From Microbacterium laevaniformans (GTDB lineage: Bacteria > Actinomycetota > Actinomycetes > Actinomycetales > Microbacteriaceae): DNA of 64,000 nucleotides. The notes under the pieces were generated by a model. It worked only from the letters and a program-made list of their open reading frames with translations, made no database searches and had not been told where the DNA came from. A program made the translations under genes and the position numbers. How positions within the stretch are numbered: the first letter of the stretch is position 1; the number at the start of each line of letters is the position of its first letter. This document shows positions 62,173-64,000 of this stretch, piece after piece. The DNA lies in NCBI RefSeq assembly GCF_016907555.1, contig NZ_JAFBCE010000001.1, positions 1,426,001 to 1,490,000 on the forward strand. Reading direction: 5' to 3'.

Positions 62173-63069
62173 TCACGCGCGAGGATGCGCCTGCCGGTAG
62201 GCGGCCGCCAGTCGCTCCGCCGAGACATGTGTGTAGATCTGGGTGGTTCCGAGGCTGGCATGACCGAGCATCTCCTGCACGGTGCGCAGGTCGGCGCCGC
62301 CGTCGAGCAGATGAGTGGCCGCGGAGTGGCGCAGCGTGTGAGGACCGACGCTCTGCCCGACCGTCGGGGAGACGACGCGCGAGACGACGTCGTAGGCGGA
62401 ACGCGCGCCCAGCCGTGCGCCGCGGGCTCCGACGAACAGCGCCGCCGTTCCGGAGCCGCGTCCCACGAGCACGGAACGACCGCGCGCCAGATAGGCGTCG
62501 AGAGCGTGAGCGGCAGGAGCGCCGTACGGCACGACACGCTCCTTGCTGCCCTTACCCACGACACGGACCGTGCGGCGCTCGCGATCGATGTCGTCGACAT
62601 CCGTCCCGCAGAGTTCGGACACGCGAAGAGCGGAGGCGTAGAGAAGTTCGACGAGCGCGGCGTCCCTCAACGCGATGGCATCGCCGCCGTGCGCGCGCGT
62701 CTCGGCATCCGTCAGCACGGCGGTCATGGCGGGCGCGGTCGCCACCTTCGGCAAGGAGCGCCCCCGGCGCGGGGCCACCAGTCGCAGCGCAGGGTCGACC
62801 TCGAGGCGCGCCGTCTGCCGAGCCCACGCGAAGAAGCCGCGCACGGCTGCTGTGCGCCGCGCGAGTGTCGCCCGTGCGTCGCCGCGTCGTGTCGCGGTCC
62901 ACAGCCATTCCCGCAGATGCTCCAGATCGACATCCGCCAGATCGCGGTCTCCGATCACCGCGACGAGATCGCGCAGATCCCCCGCGTACGCGCGCACCGT
63001 CGCCGCGGACAGCCGCCGTACGTCCGAGAGCTCGCGCGTGTAGGCGTCGGCTGCTTCGGAGAGTCTCAC
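62173..63069 (-). CDS. xerC: Tyrosine recombinase XerC
   Basis: A 298-residue recombinase that resolves chromosome dimers at dif with XerD. The N-terminal SAM-like domain (VRLSEAADAYTRELSDV) is followed by the catalytic domain with Arg in SALRVSELCG, Lys in GKGSKER, His/Arg in HTLRHSAATH, His in LGHASLGTTQ and the nucleophile Tyr in QIYTHV. The GTG at 63069 gives the normal length; upstream in-frame codons are Arg/Pro-rich and unlike the family. It is between the M23 gene and dprA, the usual actinobacterial position, so it is not a mobile-element integrase. Confidence 0.93.
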   Translation of the reverse strand: MRLSEAADAYTRELSDVRRLSAATVRAYAGDLRDLVAVIGDRDLADVDLEHLREWLWTATRRGDARATLARRTAAVRGFFAWARQTARLEVDPALRLVAPRRGRSLPKVATAPAMTAVLTDAETRAHGGDAIALRDAALVELLYASALRVSELCGTDVDDIDRERRTVRVVGKGSKERVVPYGAPAAHALDAYLARGRSVLVGRGSGTAALFVGARGARLGARSAYDVVSRVVSPTVGQSVGPHTLRHSAATHLLDGGADLRTVQEMLGHASLGTTQIYTHVSAERLAAAYRQAHPRA

Positions 63070-63156
63070 CAGACCAGCATCCCTCGTCTCGAGGGTGCGC
63101 GGCGGGCGGCACACCGCAGTGCGTGGCTCGTACCGCGGTTCGCATGGCACCGCTCG

Positions 63157-64000
63157 TCACCACAGTCGCGCGGGTCGCGGCTCCGACCGGCGTCGCCATC
63201 CGTCGCCGCTGCGCTCGACACGTCCATCCAGTTCGAGTAGCGCAAGGATCCCGCTCGCCTCAGCGACGGAGAGGCCCGACAGGCGCGCGACCTCCGTGGT
63301 CGCGCGCGCCCGACGACCGCTCAGCGCGTCCAGTACTCGCGTGCGCTCATCGGTACGCCCGCCGTCGCCGGGATCAGGCTCGTCGGCTGTGTCGCCAGAG
63401 ATCCCCAAGAGCTCCCACGCATCGGCGGCGGAGGTCACACAGACCGCGTCCGCCTCGCGCAGGAGCCGGTGGCAGCCGGCGGATGCGGCGCTGGTCACAG
63501 GCCCTGGAACGGCGCCGAGGGCGCGTCCGAGCGCGGCGGCATGGTGAGCGGTGTTCAATGCCCCACTCCGGTGGGCAGCCTCGACGACGATCGTCGCACC
63601 CGCCAACGCTGCGATCACCCTGTTGCGCGCGAGGAAGCGCCACTTGGTCGGCGCTGTGCCGCAGGGCACTTCGGCGAGCACCAGCCCCGACGTCGCGATC
63701 GCCGCGATCAGGTCATCGTGACCGGCCGGGTAGGGCCGGTCCACTCCGCCGGCCAGCACGGCGACCGTTGTGCCGTCGGCGCGCAACGCGCCGCGGTGTG
63801 CCGCTCCGTCGATGCCGTAGGCCGCCCCGGAGACCACGACGACCCCCCTCGCCGCAGAGTCCGCGGCGAGCTCCGTCACGACGTGCGTGCCGTACGCCGT
63901 CGCGGCCCGCGCGCCGACGAGCGCCAGCGTGGCAGAACTCGACAGCGCGCGGACGTCGCCCCGAGCCCACAGACAGACGGGTGCGTGCACACCCAGGTCA
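63157..64000 (-). CDS. dprA: DNA processing protein DprA (partial, 5' end outside window)
   Basis: The C-terminal 281 residues of DprA/Smf, which loads RecA on incoming single-stranded DNA. The Rossmann-like core shows LALVGARAATAYG, VVVSGAAYGIDGAAHRGAL, PYPAGHDDL and FLARNRVIAALAGATIVVEA with the nucleotide-binding glycines, followed by a winged-helix C-terminal domain (about the last 70 residues: TEVARLSGLSVAEASGILALLELDG). The frame is open to the window edge. It is 87 bases upstream of xerC. Confidence 0.95.
   Translation of the reverse strand, partial: DLGVHAPVCLWARGDVRALSSSATLALVGARAATAYGTHVVTELAADSAARGVVVVSGAAYGIDGAAHRGALRADGTTVAVLAGGVDRPYPAGHDDLIAAIATSGLVLAEVPCGTAPTKWRFLARNRVIAALAGATIVVEAAHRSGALNTAHHAAALGRALGAVPGPVTSAASAGCHRLLREADAVCVTSAADAWELLGISGDTADEPDPGDGGRTDERTRVLDALSGRRARATTEVARLSGLSVAEASGILALLELDGRVERSGDGWRRRSEPRPARLW

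Noticed and set aside
62173-63069. Possible prophage or integron integrase
   Set aside because: The tyrosine recombinase lies in the conserved dprA-xerC-M23-rpsB order, with no phage genes, att repeats or cargo, so it is the housekeeping XerC.

Overview
The window is 64 kb of a high-GC actinobacterial chromosome. I infer a member of the Microbacteriaceae, most likely Microbacterium. The grounds are the GC-rich third codon positions, frequent GTG starts, ATGA/GTGA/TGATG overlaps between genes, the rpsB-tsf-pyrH-frr-cdsA order, the GatCAB amidotransferase, the GlgE glucan pathway, and many start codons only 6-9 bases behind a TANNNT box with no Shine-Dalgarno sequence (leaderless mRNAs). Coding is dense and on both strands. 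No gene-free stretch exceeds 300 bases; the longest are the rpsB leader (about 61185-61471) and the ssb upstream region (23963-24231). There is no CRISPR array, insertion sequence, prophage or rRNA operon.

Layout. 1-2.2 kb: proteostasis genes clpP (partial) and tig, then tRNA-Pro and tRNA-Gly. 2.2-8 kb: a P-loop kinase whose tail runs antisense into tRNA-Gly, a gamma-carbonic-anhydrase-like protein, dps, and a coupled rpiB-nei-paiB-amidohydrolase operon. 8-12.7 kb: a cysteine-free ArsR regulator coupled to a SulP transporter, then pepN. 12.7-15.8 kb: an ABC exporter followed by the wreck of a two-component system (kinase and regulator remnants fused by deletion, with frameshifts and a stop). 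15.8-19.1 kb: MscS channel, truncated globin, and a flavoprotein dehydrogenase that seems to start at ATC. 19.1-24.5 kb: two thioesterases, EttA, a lipoprotein, SSB and small proteins. 24.5-26.6 kb: a MocR regulator divergent from a YczE membrane protein across a repeat-rich operator. 26.9-30.1 kb: a LysR regulator divergent from a DUF1852/MesX-MesD pair, a methionine synthase of the kind reported to need neither methyl-folate nor B12.

30-34 kb: tRNA-Arg, orn, tRNA-His, a metallopeptidase-clpS-DUF2017 operon, a P-loop kinase, a GerW-like protein and dinB. 34-44 kb: gatCAB, an acyl-CoA ligase, ligA, mnmA and a cysteine desulfurase. 44-51 kb: glgX, glgE and glgB (alpha-glucan metabolism), divergent from the desulfurase gene across overlapping -10 boxes. 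51-57 kb: a thioredoxin-TPR protein, a large membrane protein, an AI-2E-family exporter, a hydrolase, a small zinc-site protein, a lytic-transglycosylase-like protein and a DivIVA-like protein built from an internal duplication. 57-64 kb: the translation/envelope cluster cdsA, frr, pyrH, tsf, rpsB, then an M23 peptidase, xerC and dprA (partial).

Most of the window is core housekeeping. The most distinctive parts are the MesX-MesD locus, the MocR/YczE operator, the decayed two-component system, the ATC start, the duplicated DivIVA-like protein, and the recurrent leaderless promoter architecture, including -10 boxes whose first three bases are the TAG stop codon of the preceding reading frame.
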